Below are positions 17,001 to 24,898 of a stretch of 39,724 nucleotides of DNA, one piece after another. Position 1 is the first letter of the stretch. Every line of letters begins with the position of its first letter. Below the pieces are notes generated by a model that was given only the letters and a program-made list of their open reading frames with translations, had not been told where the DNA came from and ran no database searches. The position numbers were made by a program, and so were the translations under genes. This DNA is from an uncultured Bacteroidales bacterium (GTDB taxonomy: Bacteria; Bacteroidota; Bacteroidia; Bacteroidales; Muribaculaceae): NCBI GenBank assembly GCA_945829225.1, contig CALZTY010000019.1:1-39724 (forward strand), given 5' to 3'.

Positions 17001-17950
17001 CGCGCATGCCCTGCCCATATATTACCGCCACGGTCGGCAAGGAGGCACCAAATCTCGTTGTCGGATAGCGTGGCGGTGTGTCGCGAGTCGTGGCGATAAT
17101 GCCGCACGGCATCACCTTCGATAGCAAACAAGCCATCGTCGGTGCCGGCAATCAGCACACCATTGGCTGTATAAGCCAGCGACTTGACCACGTTGCCGGT
17201 GAGAGCCTCGACAGTTGTCCAATTATCATCGGCAGGAGTATACATATAAAGTCCTCCCTCAGCACCTATATATATACTGCGATGGTCATTGCTCTCAAGC
17301 AGACAGTTGGCAAAAATCTCATTGTTGATGCCACCGGCAACACGAACAGTCATAGGTGTGAAGCGACCACTCGCCGAGTCATAGCGAGCCGGACCGCCGT
17401 AAGTCCCGGCATAGAGAATGCCGCGGCTATCGCGCAACAACGAGTAGACCGAGTGGTGAGGCAAACCAGCCGAGCAATCGGCAAGAGCACCTGAGCCAAG
17501 GTCGAGACACTGAATGCCATACAATCCTCCTATCCACAGAGTGTTGTCCACAATCAAGAGGCTACGTATCTCCTTTTTTGTAGCCACCGCACAGGACTCC
17601 ACGATACCGGTACGATAGTCGTAGTAGAGCAAACCGTTGTTCGTCCCAATCCACAGGCGGTCGTCGCGCTCTACGATCGCATAAACCTGAGCACCATCAA
17701 GCACCCTATCGCCCACGATATGCGTGCCAACGCCGTCGTAGAAGAACAATCCTCCATTAGTTCCTACCCAGGCGATGCCATGGCTATCAATGAACAGTGT
17801 AAAAACGGTTGTCTTGCGCCCATTGACAGTCACGTTTTTCCATGCTAATTCGGGCTCAGGCAATAGTGGAGCCGGCACCTCGGCAACAGAGCCAACGCTT
17901 GCAATCAGCGCAGTTGCCATTATCAATATACATCCAAAAAACCTAATCAT
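14045..17950 (-). CDS. Hybrid two-component system (HTCS) sensor/regulator
   Basis: A 1301-aa one-protein signalling system. Signal peptide (about 1-24); periplasmic two-component propeller repeats (about 35-670, recurring motifs such as GIAWVGTNGGLFFYD and LWIGTNNGLLYYD); a Y_Y_Y Ig-like domain; one membrane helix (about 763-785); histidine kinase with the phospho-His at H819 (ISHDLKTPLS) and ATPase motifs (NLLSNACKYS, DDGIGIP, GTGIGLYL); receiver domain with D1097 (IIVDEMMP); AraC-type DNA-binding domain in the last 100 residues (VGFKTPSYFAKCFQEFYGVTP). HTCS proteins bind oligosaccharides in the periplasm and switch on polysaccharide-utilisation genes. No susC/susD pair is in the window, so the target is either the neighbouring exported protein or lies elsewhere. 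The ATG at 17950 is preferred over a TTG two codons upstream. Confidence 0.93.
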   Translation of the reverse strand: MIRFFGCILIMATALIASVGSVAEVPAPLLPEPELAWKNVTVNGRKTTVFTLFIDSHGIAWVGTNGGLFFYDGVGTHIVGDRVLDGAQVYAIVERDDRLWIGTNNGLLYYDYRTGIVESCAVATKKEIRSLLIVDNTLWIGGLYGIQCLDLGSGALADCSAGLPHHSVYSLLRDSRGILYAGTYGGPARYDSASGRFTPMTVRVAGGINNEIFANCLLESNDHRSIYIGAEGGLYMYTPADDNWTTVEALTGNVVKSLAYTANGVLIAGTDDGLFAIEGDAVRHYRHDSRHTATLSDNEIWCLLADRGGNIWAGHARGFSIASNSAATRTIHLNALTHSGEGNEIYVIFRDSFGDLWMGGTNGVIRIAADGSHHWYRHSDAPMSLSHNRVRAITEDSEHNLWLATDAGIDRYNRATDAFEVFHITDSKGEHNSNWVYAITEDDDHLWVGSFIGGLHYVDKARLTLPGSTVVADLSINSDTPVDGDTLAVNDLVNKVVKDARGDLWVLFFRDSALLRFNPGTRRGERYDINALTGGYPTDMCADSRGRIWCAYRGGVVVFDADAEPRIVNLPHTNSDEGVLTIAPVGDDVWLSTLSNVWRFDGASLAYTLLPIPQKAYNAIYKDVASDKVILGGTDCIVEVDYNDIAATADFKQIKFVLNVGVGNSPVPALIDDYTDGLSLPYGGSVSLIVSTLDYSPESVQRYMYKLAANPNDTIDGWILLPEGVNAISLSDLTMGDYSLLVRSVGSPIAPVAIPLCVAAPAALSWWAISIYVLLIVAGIVVAIWYTRRRNINKFREQKRIEALQNVEKKLSFLSDISHDLKTPLSMIIGPVSVLKQRTDDPDTRHTLDTVYENAVRLNDMIHRTVELQHLDESVDNMLILSTFDVVDFCRGVFDAFRESNRAKKFVFHANYPHLYIEADAVKFESVITNLLSNACKYSDDGATISIGIDRVDDRVEVVVSDDGIGIPEADQPLVFQRMYRSPSTATTHEGTGIGLYLIKKYLELMHGNIDLFSRPGQGTSFTVSLPLTDSVATAEGDSAPTPAGNKPLVLIVEDNSQIASFIRSLLADKYACVHSADGRSGLSLAASCNPDLIIVDEMMPIMGGLDMVSRLKQNPRLAAIPIIMLTARSDNDTETRSVRAGIDVFMTKPFEPEVLLGRIDLLLHARADMRRSVRLDSITEVKPIEVESQSEKQLATIARIIEDNISDPDLNVAFLCEKSGIANKNLYRLVKKYIGVSPIDYIRRVRLQKAAMLIARQRFTIAEVAYMVGFKTPSYFAKCFQEFYGVTPSNYHGDDSNNPA

Positions 17951-17976
17951 ACACAAATCTTGCGTAATTCACCGAC

Positions 17977-18008
17977 GCAAAATTACAACGATAATTTCAA
18001 TTACACAA
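17977..18008 (-). promoter_or_regulatory. Promoter of the HTCS gene
   Basis: Minus-strand TTG (18008-18006) and TAATTTTGC (17985-17977) are 20 nt apart. The leader would be about 23 nt to the ATG at 17950. Confidence 0.7.
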
Positions 18009-18052
18009 CATTTTTAGAAAAAATTTTTATTTTTATTCATAAAAACTGTTCT

Positions 18053-18088
18053 GAGCCCCGCCCAAAGAGGTCCAAGCCACGCGGGCTC
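18053..18088. other. Hairpin upstream of the lysS promoter
   Basis: GAGCCCCGC (18053-18061) can pair with GCGGGCTC (18081-18088) with one bulged C around a 19-nt loop. It directly abuts the -33 TTG of lysS. It could be an operator or a relic; it lies in a divergent gap where no terminator is needed. Confidence 0.35.
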
Positions 18089-18120
18089 TTGCACGGTCAA
18101 TTTTTTATTAGTAACTTTGC
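18089..18120 (+). promoter_or_regulatory. Promoter of lysS-gpsA
   Basis: TTG at 18089-18091 and TAACTTTGC at 18112-18120, spacing 20 nt, giving a leader of about 33 nt. Confidence 0.7.
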
Positions 18121-18156
18121 ACGTATTTTTGTTTTGACAACTCATCCGTTAAAGAT

Positions 18157-19884
18157 ATGAACATTCTTGAACTCAGTGAACAGGAGATTATCCGTCGCAA
18201 CTCGTTGGATGCGTTACGCGCCATGGGCATTGACCCATATCCGGCAGCCGAATACCCCGTAACCGGCTACAGCGACGAAATTAAGGAAAATTTCAGCGAT
18301 GAAGCGCCGCAACGCGATGTGTCGATTGCCGGACGCATCATGAGCCGTCGCATCATGGGTAAGGCATCATTTGTCGAGCTGCAAGACTCGCACGGACGCA
18401 TCCAAGTGTATGTGTCGCGCGACGAAATTTGCCCGGGCGACGACAAGGAACTCTACAACACTGTATTCAAGAAACTCCTTGACATCGGCGACTTTATCGG
18501 TGTCGAGGGCTATGTATTCCGCACCCAGACCGGCGAAATCAGCGTACACGCCGCGACACTGAAGGTGCTGAGCAAGTCGTTGCGTCCTCTTCCCGTGGTG
18601 AAGATGAAAGACGGCGTGGCATACGACTCCTTTGACGACCCCGAGTTGCGCTACCGCCGCCGCTATGTCGACCTTGTGGTCAACGACGGTGTGAAGGAAA
18701 TATTCCTCAAGCGCACCAAGGTCTACAACTCGATGCGCCGTTACTTCAACGAAGCCGGATACATCGAGGTCGAGACCCCCATCCTGCAGTCAATTCCCGG
18801 CGGTGCTGCCGCTCGTCCGTTTATCACTCACCACAATGCCTTAGATATACCCTTGTATCTGCGCATTGCCGACGAGTTGTATCTCAAGCGCCTGATTGTA
18901 GGCGGATTTGAGGGCGTATATGAGTTCTCCAAGAACTTCCGCAACGAGGGCATGGACCGCACCCACAACCCCGAGTTCACCTGCATGGAAATATACGTCT
19001 CCTACAAGGACTACAACTGGATGATGGACTTCACCGAGCGCATGCTCCAGCAGATATGCCTCGACGTGAACGGCACCACCGAGGTCAAGGTAGGCGACAA
19101 TGTCATCTCGTTCAAGGCACCCTTCCCGCGTGTAACCATGGCACAAGCCATCAAGGACCACACCGGATACGATATTACCGGCATGAACGAGGACCAACTG
19201 CGCGAGTTGTGCGGCAAATTGGGCATCGAGGTTGACGCATCCATGGGCAAGGGCAAGCTCATCGATGAAATCTTCGGCGAGAAGTGCGAGGGCAACTACA
19301 TACAGCCCACCTTCATCACCGACTACCCCATCGAGATGTCGCCGCTCACCAAGCGTCACCGCAACAATCCCGAGCTCACCGAGCGCTTCGAGCTGATGGT
19401 CAACGGCAAGGAACTTGCCAACGCCTACTCGGAGCTCAACGACCCCATCGACCAATACGAGCGCTTTGTCGAGCAAATGCGCCTCGCCGAGAAGGGCGAC
19501 GACGAAGCCATGATTATCGATGGCGACTTCATCCGTGCCCTCGAGTATGGTATGCCGCCCACATCGGGCATGGGTATCGGCATGGACCGCCTGGTGATGC
19601 TGATGACCGGACAGACCACCATCCAAGAGGTATTGCTGTTCCCGCAGATGCGTCCCGAGAAGGTCGCTCGCCGCGACAAGCCCGAGGCATTCACCGCTGT
19701 CGGCGTGCCCGAGGAATGGGTGGCTCCCTTGCAGAAAGCCGGCATACTCACCGTTGCCGACCTCGCCGGAGCCGTTGCCGGAAAGCTCTTCCAAGACCTC
19801 CTCGCCATCAACAAGAAATACAAGTTGGGCTTAAAAGTCACTCCCGCCGAGATTCAGGCATGGATTGATGCCATCCCACAATAA
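18157..19884 (+). CDS. lysS: Lysyl-tRNA synthetase, class II
   Basis: A 575-aa cytoplasmic enzyme that charges tRNA-Lys. The N-terminal OB-fold anticodon domain (about 55-160) is followed by the class II core with motif 2 ([20 protein letters not shown]) and motif 3 ([16 protein letters not shown]). After the core's usual end (LLFPQMRPE) about 70 more residues follow that look like a helix-hairpin-helix module ([17 protein letters not shown] ... [12 protein letters not shown]); this extension is usual in Bacteroidales LysRS, so the length is normal for the group. It heads an operon with gpsA, as in Bacteroides. The start is the only ATG close behind the promoter. Confidence 0.97.
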   Translation: MNILELSEQEIIRRNSLDALRAMGIDPYPAAEYPVTGYSDEIKENFSDEAPQRDVSIAGRIMSRRIMGKASFVELQDSHGRIQVYVSRDEICPGDDKELYNTVFKKLLDIGDFIGVEGYVFRTQTGEISVHAATLKVLSKSLRPLPVVKMKDGVAYDSFDDPELRYRRRYVDLVVNDGVKEIFLKRTKVYNSMRRYFNEAGYIEVETPILQSIPGGAAARPFITHHNALDIPLYLRIADELYLKRLIVGGFEGVYEFSKNFRNEGMDRTHNPEFTCMEIYVSYKDYNWMMDFTERMLQQICLDVNGTTEVKVGDNVISFKAPFPRVTMAQAIKDHTGYDITGMNEDQLRELCGKLGIEVDASMGKGKLIDEIFGEKCEGNYIQPTFITDYPIEMSPLTKRHRNNPELTERFELMVNGKELANAYSELNDPIDQYERFVEQMRLAEKGDDEAMIIDGDFIRALEYGMPPTSGMGIGMDRLVMLMTGQTTIQEVLLFPQMRPEKVARRDKPEAFTAVGVPEEWVAPLQKAGILTVADLAGAVAGKLFQDLLAINKKYKLGLKVTPAEIQAWIDAIPQ

Positions 19885-19940
19885 TATATTATTATATATA
19901 CCATCAAAGGCACTAATAACCAAAAATAAATAAGCAAGAA

Positions 19941-20936
19941 ATGTCATCACTCGGGAAAATCGCAGTGCTCGGAGGTGGCAGTTGGGCGACGGCGCTCTCC
20001 AAGCTACTCCTCACCAATTGCGAAAATATCACCTGGTATATGCGTCGCGACGACCGCATAGAGGAATTTCTACGCATCGGTCACAACCCCGTATACCTCA
20101 CCGATGTCAACTTTGACACCACACGCATCAACTTCTCCTCAGACATCAACGCAGTATGCGACAGCGCCGATGTGCTGCTGCTGGCGATGCCATCGCCATA
20201 CTTCAAGTGGCACACCGCCAAGATCAACATCGACCTGTCGTCCAAGATAATCGTCTCGGCTGTCAAGGGCATCGTCCCCGACGAGAATCAGCTCATCACC
20301 GACTATATGACCGACCACTTTGGCATTGATCCCGAGAAAGAGTTGGTCATCTCGGGTCCCTGCCATGCCGAGGAAGTGGCACTCGACCGTCCCAGCTACC
20401 TCACCATCGGCTGCCGCAACATCGACCGCGCCGCCGAGTTTGGCAAGTACCTTGCCTCCAAGGGTAGCCACGTCATCACCTCCACCGACATTGAGGGCAT
20501 CGAATATGCCGCCGTGCTCAAGAACATATACGCCATCGCCGCCGGCATCATCCACGGCATGAAGCGTGGCGACAACTTCCTGGCGATGCTCGTATCCAAC
20601 GCCATACGCGAGATGGAGCGATTTGTCAACGCTGCTGCACCGCGTCAGCGCCAGATATGCGACTCGGTGTACTTGGGCGACCTGCTGGTCACCTCCTACT
20701 CGCGCTTCTCGCGCAACCACAATTTCGGCTCGATGATTGGCAAGGGCTACTCGGTGACAGCCGCTCGCATGGAGATGGAACAGACCGCCGAGGGTTACTA
20801 CGCCGCCAAGTGCATCACCGATATCAACCAGCGCTTCGGCATTGACATGCCCATCCTCAACTGCGTATACGATATTCTCTACCGCAATGTCAAGGCTTCG
20901 CGAGCCGTCGACCGCCTCGCCGAGACCTTCTCTTAA
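19941..20936 (+). CDS. gpsA: Glycerol-3-phosphate dehydrogenase [NAD(P)+]
   Basis: A 331-aa cytoplasmic enzyme that reduces dihydroxyacetone phosphate to sn-glycerol 3-phosphate for phospholipid synthesis. The nucleotide-binding motif VLGGGSWATALSKLL is at the N-terminus, SAVKGI and VISGPCHAEE follow, and the catalytic Lys lies in AAVLKNIYAIAAG near residue 196. Length is normal. It begins 56 bases after lysS and probably shares its transcript. No clear intrinsic terminator follows before the tRNA promoter. Confidence 0.96.
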   Translation: MSSLGKIAVLGGGSWATALSKLLLTNCENITWYMRRDDRIEEFLRIGHNPVYLTDVNFDTTRINFSSDINAVCDSADVLLLAMPSPYFKWHTAKINIDLSSKIIVSAVKGIVPDENQLITDYMTDHFGIDPEKELVISGPCHAEEVALDRPSYLTIGCRNIDRAAEFGKYLASKGSHVITSTDIEGIEYAAVLKNIYAIAAGIIHGMKRGDNFLAMLVSNAIREMERFVNAAAPRQRQICDSVYLGDLLVTSYSRFSRNHNFGSMIGKGYSVTAARMEMEQTAEGYYAAKCITDINQRFGIDMPILNCVYDILYRNVKASRAVDRLAETFS

Positions 20937-20978
20937 GCCTATTTTTTCACCTTTCGCACAAAAAAATCACTTTTTTTC

Positions 20979-21010
20979 TTGCACAGGTGAATTATTAGTA
21001 TTAATTTTGC
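20979..21010 (+). promoter_or_regulatory. Promoter of the tRNA-Asn pair
   Basis: TTG at 20979-20981 and TAATTTTGC at 21002-21010, spacing 20 nt. Transcription should start near 21015, about 28 nt before the first mature tRNA end. Confidence 0.7.
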
Positions 21011-21042
21011 ACCGCAAAACCCCGGAGGGGGCGAGCAAATCC

Positions 21043-21116
21043 GCTTCAATAGCTCAGTCGGTTAGAGCATCTGACTGTTAATCAGAGGGTCGTTGGTTCG
21101 AGTCCATCTTGAAGCG
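21043..21116 (+). tRNA. tRNA-Asn (GTT), copy 1
   Basis: A 74-nt cloverleaf: acceptor stem GCTTCAA/TTGAAGC, D arm with AGCTCAGTCGGTTAGAGC, anticodon loop CTGTTAA with GTT at 21077-21079 closed by TCTGA/TCAGA, T arm GGTTCGAGTCC, discriminator G as expected for Asn. CCA is not encoded. Confidence 0.97.
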
Positions 21117-21139
21117 CTGAAATTTTGAATTTTACTTTT

Positions 21140-21213
21140 GCTTCAATAGCTCAGTCGGTTAGAGCATCTGACTGTTAATCAGAGGGTCGTTGGTTCGAGT
21201 CCATCTTGAAGCG
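21140..21213 (+). tRNA. tRNA-Asn (GTT), copy 2
   Basis: Identical in all 74 positions to copy 1, separated from it by 23 bp; anticodon GTT at 21174-21176. Both copies are probably cut from one transcript that ends at the terminator 2 bases downstream. Confidence 0.97.
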
Positions 21214-21214
21214 C

Positions 21215-21256
21215 AAGAGCCGGTGGCAACCATCGTTGTCGTCGGCTCTTTGTTTT
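21215..21256 (+). terminator. Terminator after the tRNA genes
   Basis: A long hairpin: AAGAGCCG (21215-21222) pairs with CGGCTCTT (21243-21250), continuing inward to CAAC/GTTG around a CATC loop, followed by TGTTTT. It lies only 25 bases before the dipeptidase start. Confidence 0.85.
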
Positions 21257-21281
21257 ACAACATTAGAGAGATTTAGGAGAT

Positions 21282-22910
21282 ATGAACATCAGGACATTAT
21301 TACTTGTGGCATTAGCGGCTGGCTCGTACACCGCCGCCGAGGCTTGCACCAGCCTCATCGTCACCAAAGGCGCCTCGACCGACGGCTCCAACATTATTAC
21401 TTATGCCGCCGACTCACACGTTCTGTACGGCGAGCTTTATTTCACCCCCGGTGGCACCCACGCCCCCGGCGAGATGCGTCCCATCTATGAGTGGGACTCG
21501 GGCAAATTGCTCGGCGAAATACCCCAAGCAGCAGTGACTTACACCACTATGTCTAATATGAACGAGCATGGTGTCACCATCTCCGAGACCACATTCAGCG
21601 GTCGCGACGAGCTCCACGGCTCGGGATTGATTGACTACGGCTCGCTCATCTATATCGCATTGGAGCGCTCACGCACCGCTCGCGAGGCGCTCAACACCAT
21701 GACCTCATTGGTCGCCGAATACGGCTACGCATCTACCGGCGAGAGTTTCTCCATCGCCGATGCCGATGAGGTGTGGATTCTCGAACTTATCGGCAAGGGT
21801 GCCAACGACCCCGGTGCCGTGTGGGTGGCTCGTCGCGTGCCCGACGGCATGATTAGCGGTCATGCCAACCACTCGCGCATCCACAAGTTCCCCCTCAACG
21901 ACCCCGAGACCCTCTACTCGCCCGACGTCATCGACTTCGCTCGCGCTCAGGGTTACTTCTCGGGCAAGGATAGCGACTTCGACTTCTCTGCCGCCTACAC
22001 CATCGCCGATGCTCTCGCCCTCCGCGGCTGCGACGCTCGCGTGTGGTCGTTCTACAATCATTTCCTCGACAACAAGGCTGCCGAGCAATGGCTCCCCTGG
22101 ATTCTCGAAGGCGCCGGCGAGGTAATGCCCCTGTGGGTCAAGCCCGACCGCCTCGTCAGCCCAAATGACGTCAAGTGGATGATGCGCGACCACTTCGAGG
22201 GCACCATCTTTGATATGACCAAGGACCCCGGTGCCGGACCTTTCGATGTCCCCTACCGCTGGCGTCCCCTCACCTATGAGGTTGACGGCAAGACTTACAC
22301 TCACGAGCGCGCCATCGCCACCCAGCAGACCGGCTTCTCGTTTGTATCGGTGATGAACTCGGCGATGCCCGCCGGCATGCGCGGCACCCTGTGGTTTGGC
22401 TGCGACGATGCCAACACCTGTGTGTATGTCCCCGTATTCAACGCCCTCGACCAAGTGCCTCACGAGGTGGCACACGGCAATGGCGATATCCTCACCCTGT
22501 CGTGGACCTCGCTATTCTGGGTCACCAACTACGTCGCCAATCAAGCCTACAATCGCTACTCGCAGATGATTCCCGACATCCGCAAGGTGCAGACACGCCT
22601 GGAGAGCACCATGGAGGAGCAAGTGGCTCAACTCGCCGCGCAAGTCGCCACAATGAGCGATGCCGAGGCTGCCGCCGTGCTCAATGCCTACACTCTGCAG
22701 ATGTTCACCGAGGTCACTACCTCATATCGCACCCTCGGCGACACCCTACTGGTGAAGTTCCTCGACGGCAACATCAAGACTCAAGACGAGGAAGGCAACT
22801 TCCTGCGCACCCCCGAGGGCTTCCCCTACAAGCCCAAATATGGCGGTTACAATGAGCGCTACTACCGACAGATTGTCGACTCTGAGGGCGACCGCCTGCG
22901 CGTTGAGTAA
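21282..22910 (+). CDS. C69-family dipeptidase (PepD-like), exported
   Basis: A 542-aa N-terminal-nucleophile hydrolase of peptidase family C69 (U34). A signal peptide of 21 residues ends in AEA, so cleavage exposes Cys22 of CTSLIVTKGASTDGS as the catalytic N-terminal residue. Further family marks: YAADSH, the NMNEHGVTISETTFSGR segment, GESFSIADADEVWILEL and SGHANHSRI. Such enzymes cut dipeptides in the periplasm. It is followed after 15 bases by a GH25 muramidase gene on the same strand, which suggests a shared role in cell-wall or peptide digestion. No promoter is visible between the tRNA terminator and its start, so expression may depend on read-through. Confidence 0.9.
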   Translation: MNIRTLLLVALAAGSYTAAEACTSLIVTKGASTDGSNIITYAADSHVLYGELYFTPGGTHAPGEMRPIYEWDSGKLLGEIPQAAVTYTTMSNMNEHGVTISETTFSGRDELHGSGLIDYGSLIYIALERSRTAREALNTMTSLVAEYGYASTGESFSIADADEVWILELIGKGANDPGAVWVARRVPDGMISGHANHSRIHKFPLNDPETLYSPDVIDFARAQGYFSGKDSDFDFSAAYTIADALALRGCDARVWSFYNHFLDNKAAEQWLPWILEGAGEVMPLWVKPDRLVSPNDVKWMMRDHFEGTIFDMTKDPGAGPFDVPYRWRPLTYEVDGKTYTHERAIATQQTGFSFVSVMNSAMPAGMRGTLWFGCDDANTCVYVPVFNALDQVPHEVAHGNGDILTLSWTSLFWVTNYVANQAYNRYSQMIPDIRKVQTRLESTMEEQVAQLAAQVATMSDAEAAAVLNAYTLQMFTEVTTSYRTLGDTLLVKFLDGNIKTQDEEGNFLRTPEGFPYKPKYGGYNERYYRQIVDSEGDRLRVE

Positions 22911-22925
22911 CTAAAGACTACACAA

Positions 22926-23675
22926 ATGAAAGCCCGCAACATAGCATGGCTGATTGTCGGCACCGTGGCTCTTGCCATCGCCGCCACCATGTATGTGCGC
23001 ATCAGCAACGCGGGCATCATGCATATCGATGTCGATGCCGCCTCCTTCCCGGTGCGCGGCGTCGACATTTCGGCCCACAACGGTCATGTCGACTTCGAGC
23101 GTCTGCGCGACGCCGGAGTCGACTTCGTTTATATCAAAGCCACCGAGGGAGCCACTTGGCGAGACTCGCTCTACGAGCACAACTACCGCGCCGCCATCAA
23201 TGCCGGACTCACAGTGGGTGTGTACCACTTCTTCCGCTTCAATGTCGAGGGCTGGCGCCAGAGCGTCAACATCCTCCGCGCCACTCGCAATCGACGCATC
23301 GACCTCCCGATAGCCATCGATGTCGAGGAATGGGGCAACCCCGGCGAATATGCCGCCGAAGATATCATCTCCAACCTCCGCTCTATGGTCGAACTCCTGC
23401 GTCAAGGCGGGCGCGAAGTCATCATTTATACCAACAAAAACGGATATTACCGCTACATCCGCGGGCACTTCGACGACGTAGCCCTGTGGATTTGCAGCTT
23501 CACCAACCCGCCCATCCGCGAGCGCAAGCGCTGGACCCTATGGCAACACAGCCACATCGGCTCAATCGACGGTATCCGCGGTAATGCCGACTTCAACACC
23601 TTCAACTCCCCGGCTCTGGGCGACTTCAACGATTACCTGCGCTCTCACCCCGGCATTTCTTCCATAAATTTTTAA
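22926..23675 (+). CDS. GH25-family muramidase (lysozyme-like)
   Basis: A 249-aa glycoside hydrolase of family 25. An N-terminal membrane helix (about 6-24) probably anchors it or acts as a signal, and the TIM-barrel domain fills the rest. Visible active-site features are GVDISAHNG (D47), FVYIKATEGATWRD, YHFFRF and the catalytic AIDVEEW with D132 and E134 (DxE), then YTNKNGYY and LWQHS. GH25 enzymes cut the N-acetylmuramic acid to N-acetylglucosamine bond of peptidoglycan. It shares an operon with the C69 dipeptidase (15-base gap). An AT-rich hairpin overlaps its stop. Possible roles are remodelling of own wall or digestion of other bacteria's wall material. Confidence 0.92.
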   Translation: MKARNIAWLIVGTVALAIAATMYVRISNAGIMHIDVDAASFPVRGVDISAHNGHVDFERLRDAGVDFVYIKATEGATWRDSLYEHNYRAAINAGLTVGVYHFFRFNVEGWRQSVNILRATRNRRIDLPIAIDVEEWGNPGEYAAEDIISNLRSMVELLRQGGREVIIYTNKNGYYRYIRGHFDDVALWICSFTNPPIRERKRWTLWQHSHIGSIDGIRGNADFNTFNSPALGDFNDYLRSHPGISSINF

Positions 23676-23691
23676 AGAATTTTTTCTTTAA
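23672..23691. terminator. AT-rich hairpin after the GH25 gene
   Basis: TTAAAGAA (23672-23679) and TTCTTTAA (23684-23691) form a perfect but weak 8-bp stem with a TTTT loop, overlapping the stop codon. It may be a weak terminator or chance in AT-rich sequence. Confidence 0.35.
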
Positions 23692-23694
23692 TCT

Positions 23695-23726
23695 TTGCTT
23701 AGATGACTTATTTTGGCTAAATTTGC
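23695..23726 (+). promoter_or_regulatory. Promoter of the frd/sdh operon
   Basis: TTG at 23695-23697 and TAAATTTGC at 23718-23726, spacing 20 nt. The leader to the ATG at 23798 is about 67 nt. Confidence 0.7.
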
Positions 23727-23797
23727 ACATTCAAAGCACTAAATACGACGTAATCGAAATACCAAAACAAACAAATAATAACTAAAACAATCATCCT

Positions 23798-24886
23798 ATG
23801 TGGTTAACAAGCTCATCTATAGGGCGTAAGTTGGTAATGTCGGTCACCGGCATCGCTCTCGTCCTATTCGTAACTTTTCACGTGTTGATGAATGCGGTGG
23901 CTCTGTTGTGGCCCACAGCGTACAATCAGATTTGTGCCTTCCTCGGCGCTAACTGGTATGCTCTGATTGCCTCTGCCGGGCTCGCTCTGCTCTTCATCAT
24001 CCACATCGTTTATGCCGTGTGGCTCACTCTCCAAAACCGCGCCGCTCGCGGTGCCGACCGCTACTGCGTCACCGCACGCCAGCCCCAGGTTGAGTGGTCG
24101 TCCAAGAACATGCTCGTCCTCGGCATCGTGGTTATCGCCTTCCTCGCCGTGCACATGGTGCAGTTCTGGTCCAAGATGCAACTCAAGGAGGCTATGGGCG
24201 CCGGTGTTGAAGACCTCGCTCAACTCAACGGCGTCGCTTGCGACCCCGCTATGGGCACACTCTTCCTCCAAATGGCTTTCCAAGAAGTGTGGACTCCCAT
24301 CGTTTACGTCGTTGCTCTCGTCGCTCTCTGGTTCCACCTCACTCACGGCTTCTGGTCGATGTTCCACACTATCGGCTGGGACAACAATGTGTGGATCAAC
24401 CGCCTCAAGACCATCGGCAACTGGTGGACTACCATCGTGGTGGGCTTGTTCATCCTCCAAGTAGCTGTCTTCACTTATCAAGCTAAGCAAAACTTCTTCA
24501 CCGAGAACGAGGCTCTCCAAGAGCAATATCTCGAGTTCTGGGACGCTCCCGCCGAGCAACTCATTGCCGACTTCCAGGCTGAGCAACAGCAACTCGCTGC
24601 CGCTTATCCCGGCGACCAAGACGCTATGGTTATCGCTATCGCACAGCAACTTGCTCCCAAATACGTCGCTGCTGCTCAAGAAATCATCACCAATGTGCAA
24701 GCTCAATGCGGCAAGGTGATTGACAAATCCGAGAGCATCGCTACACTCCAAAACTTCGTTCAGCAAATGAGCCAACTTCAGGCTTATGTTTCATTCCAGT
24801 TGGCTCAGCAAAATCTCCCCCAAGAGACTGAAGAGGCTATAGAGGCTGAAGAGGAACTCGTACAAGATAATGTAAATAACCAATAA
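23798..24886 (+). CDS. frdC: Fumarate reductase/succinate dehydrogenase cytochrome b subunit
   Basis: A 362-aa membrane anchor. Residues 1 to about 231 form the usual five-helix, dihaem cytochrome b subunit of Bacteroidetes-type succinate:quinone oxidoreductases, with His residues in TFHVLMNA, FIIHIVYA, AVHMVQFW and WFHLTHGFWSMFHTIGWD as haem-ligand candidates. The complex couples menaquinol to fumarate in the last step of succinate formation. The remaining 131 residues (about 232-362) are an added soluble tail rich in Gln, Glu and Ala (EQYLEFWDAPAEQL, DFQAEQQQLAAAYPG) that looks helical and possibly coiled-coil, ending in an acidic stretch. Wolinella FrdC is 256 aa, so this is clearly extended. 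It is the first gene of frdCAB, as usual in the phylum. Confidence 0.93.
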   Translation: MWLTSSSIGRKLVMSVTGIALVLFVTFHVLMNAVALLWPTAYNQICAFLGANWYALIASAGLALLFIIHIVYAVWLTLQNRAARGADRYCVTARQPQVEWSSKNMLVLGIVVIAFLAVHMVQFWSKMQLKEAMGAGVEDLAQLNGVACDPAMGTLFLQMAFQEVWTPIVYVVALVALWFHLTHGFWSMFHTIGWDNNVWINRLKTIGNWWTTIVVGLFILQVAVFTYQAKQNFFTENEALQEQYLEFWDAPAEQLIADFQAEQQQLAAAYPGDQDAMVIAIAQQLAPKYVAAAQEIITNVQAQCGKVIDKSESIATLQNFVQQMSQLQAYVSFQLAQQNLPQETEEAIEAEEELVQDNVNNQ

Positions 24887-24898
24887 TTTCTCAATAAG

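Noticed and set aside
18841-19794. A 317-codon frame antisense to lysS, and similar long antisense frames in frdC, hflX and the dipeptidase gene
   Set aside because: All lie fully inside well-identified genes and share the low-complexity make-up of shadow frames in GC-rich coding sequence.
21043-21213. The two identical tRNA-Asn genes as an integration site (att) of a mobile element
   Set aside because: No integrase, no element between or beside them, and tandem tRNA duplication explains the repeat.
21270-21281. AGGAG in front of the C69 dipeptidase as a Shine-Dalgarno site
   Set aside because: It ends 2 bases before the ATG, too close to work in the usual way, and Bacteroidetes rarely depend on such sites.
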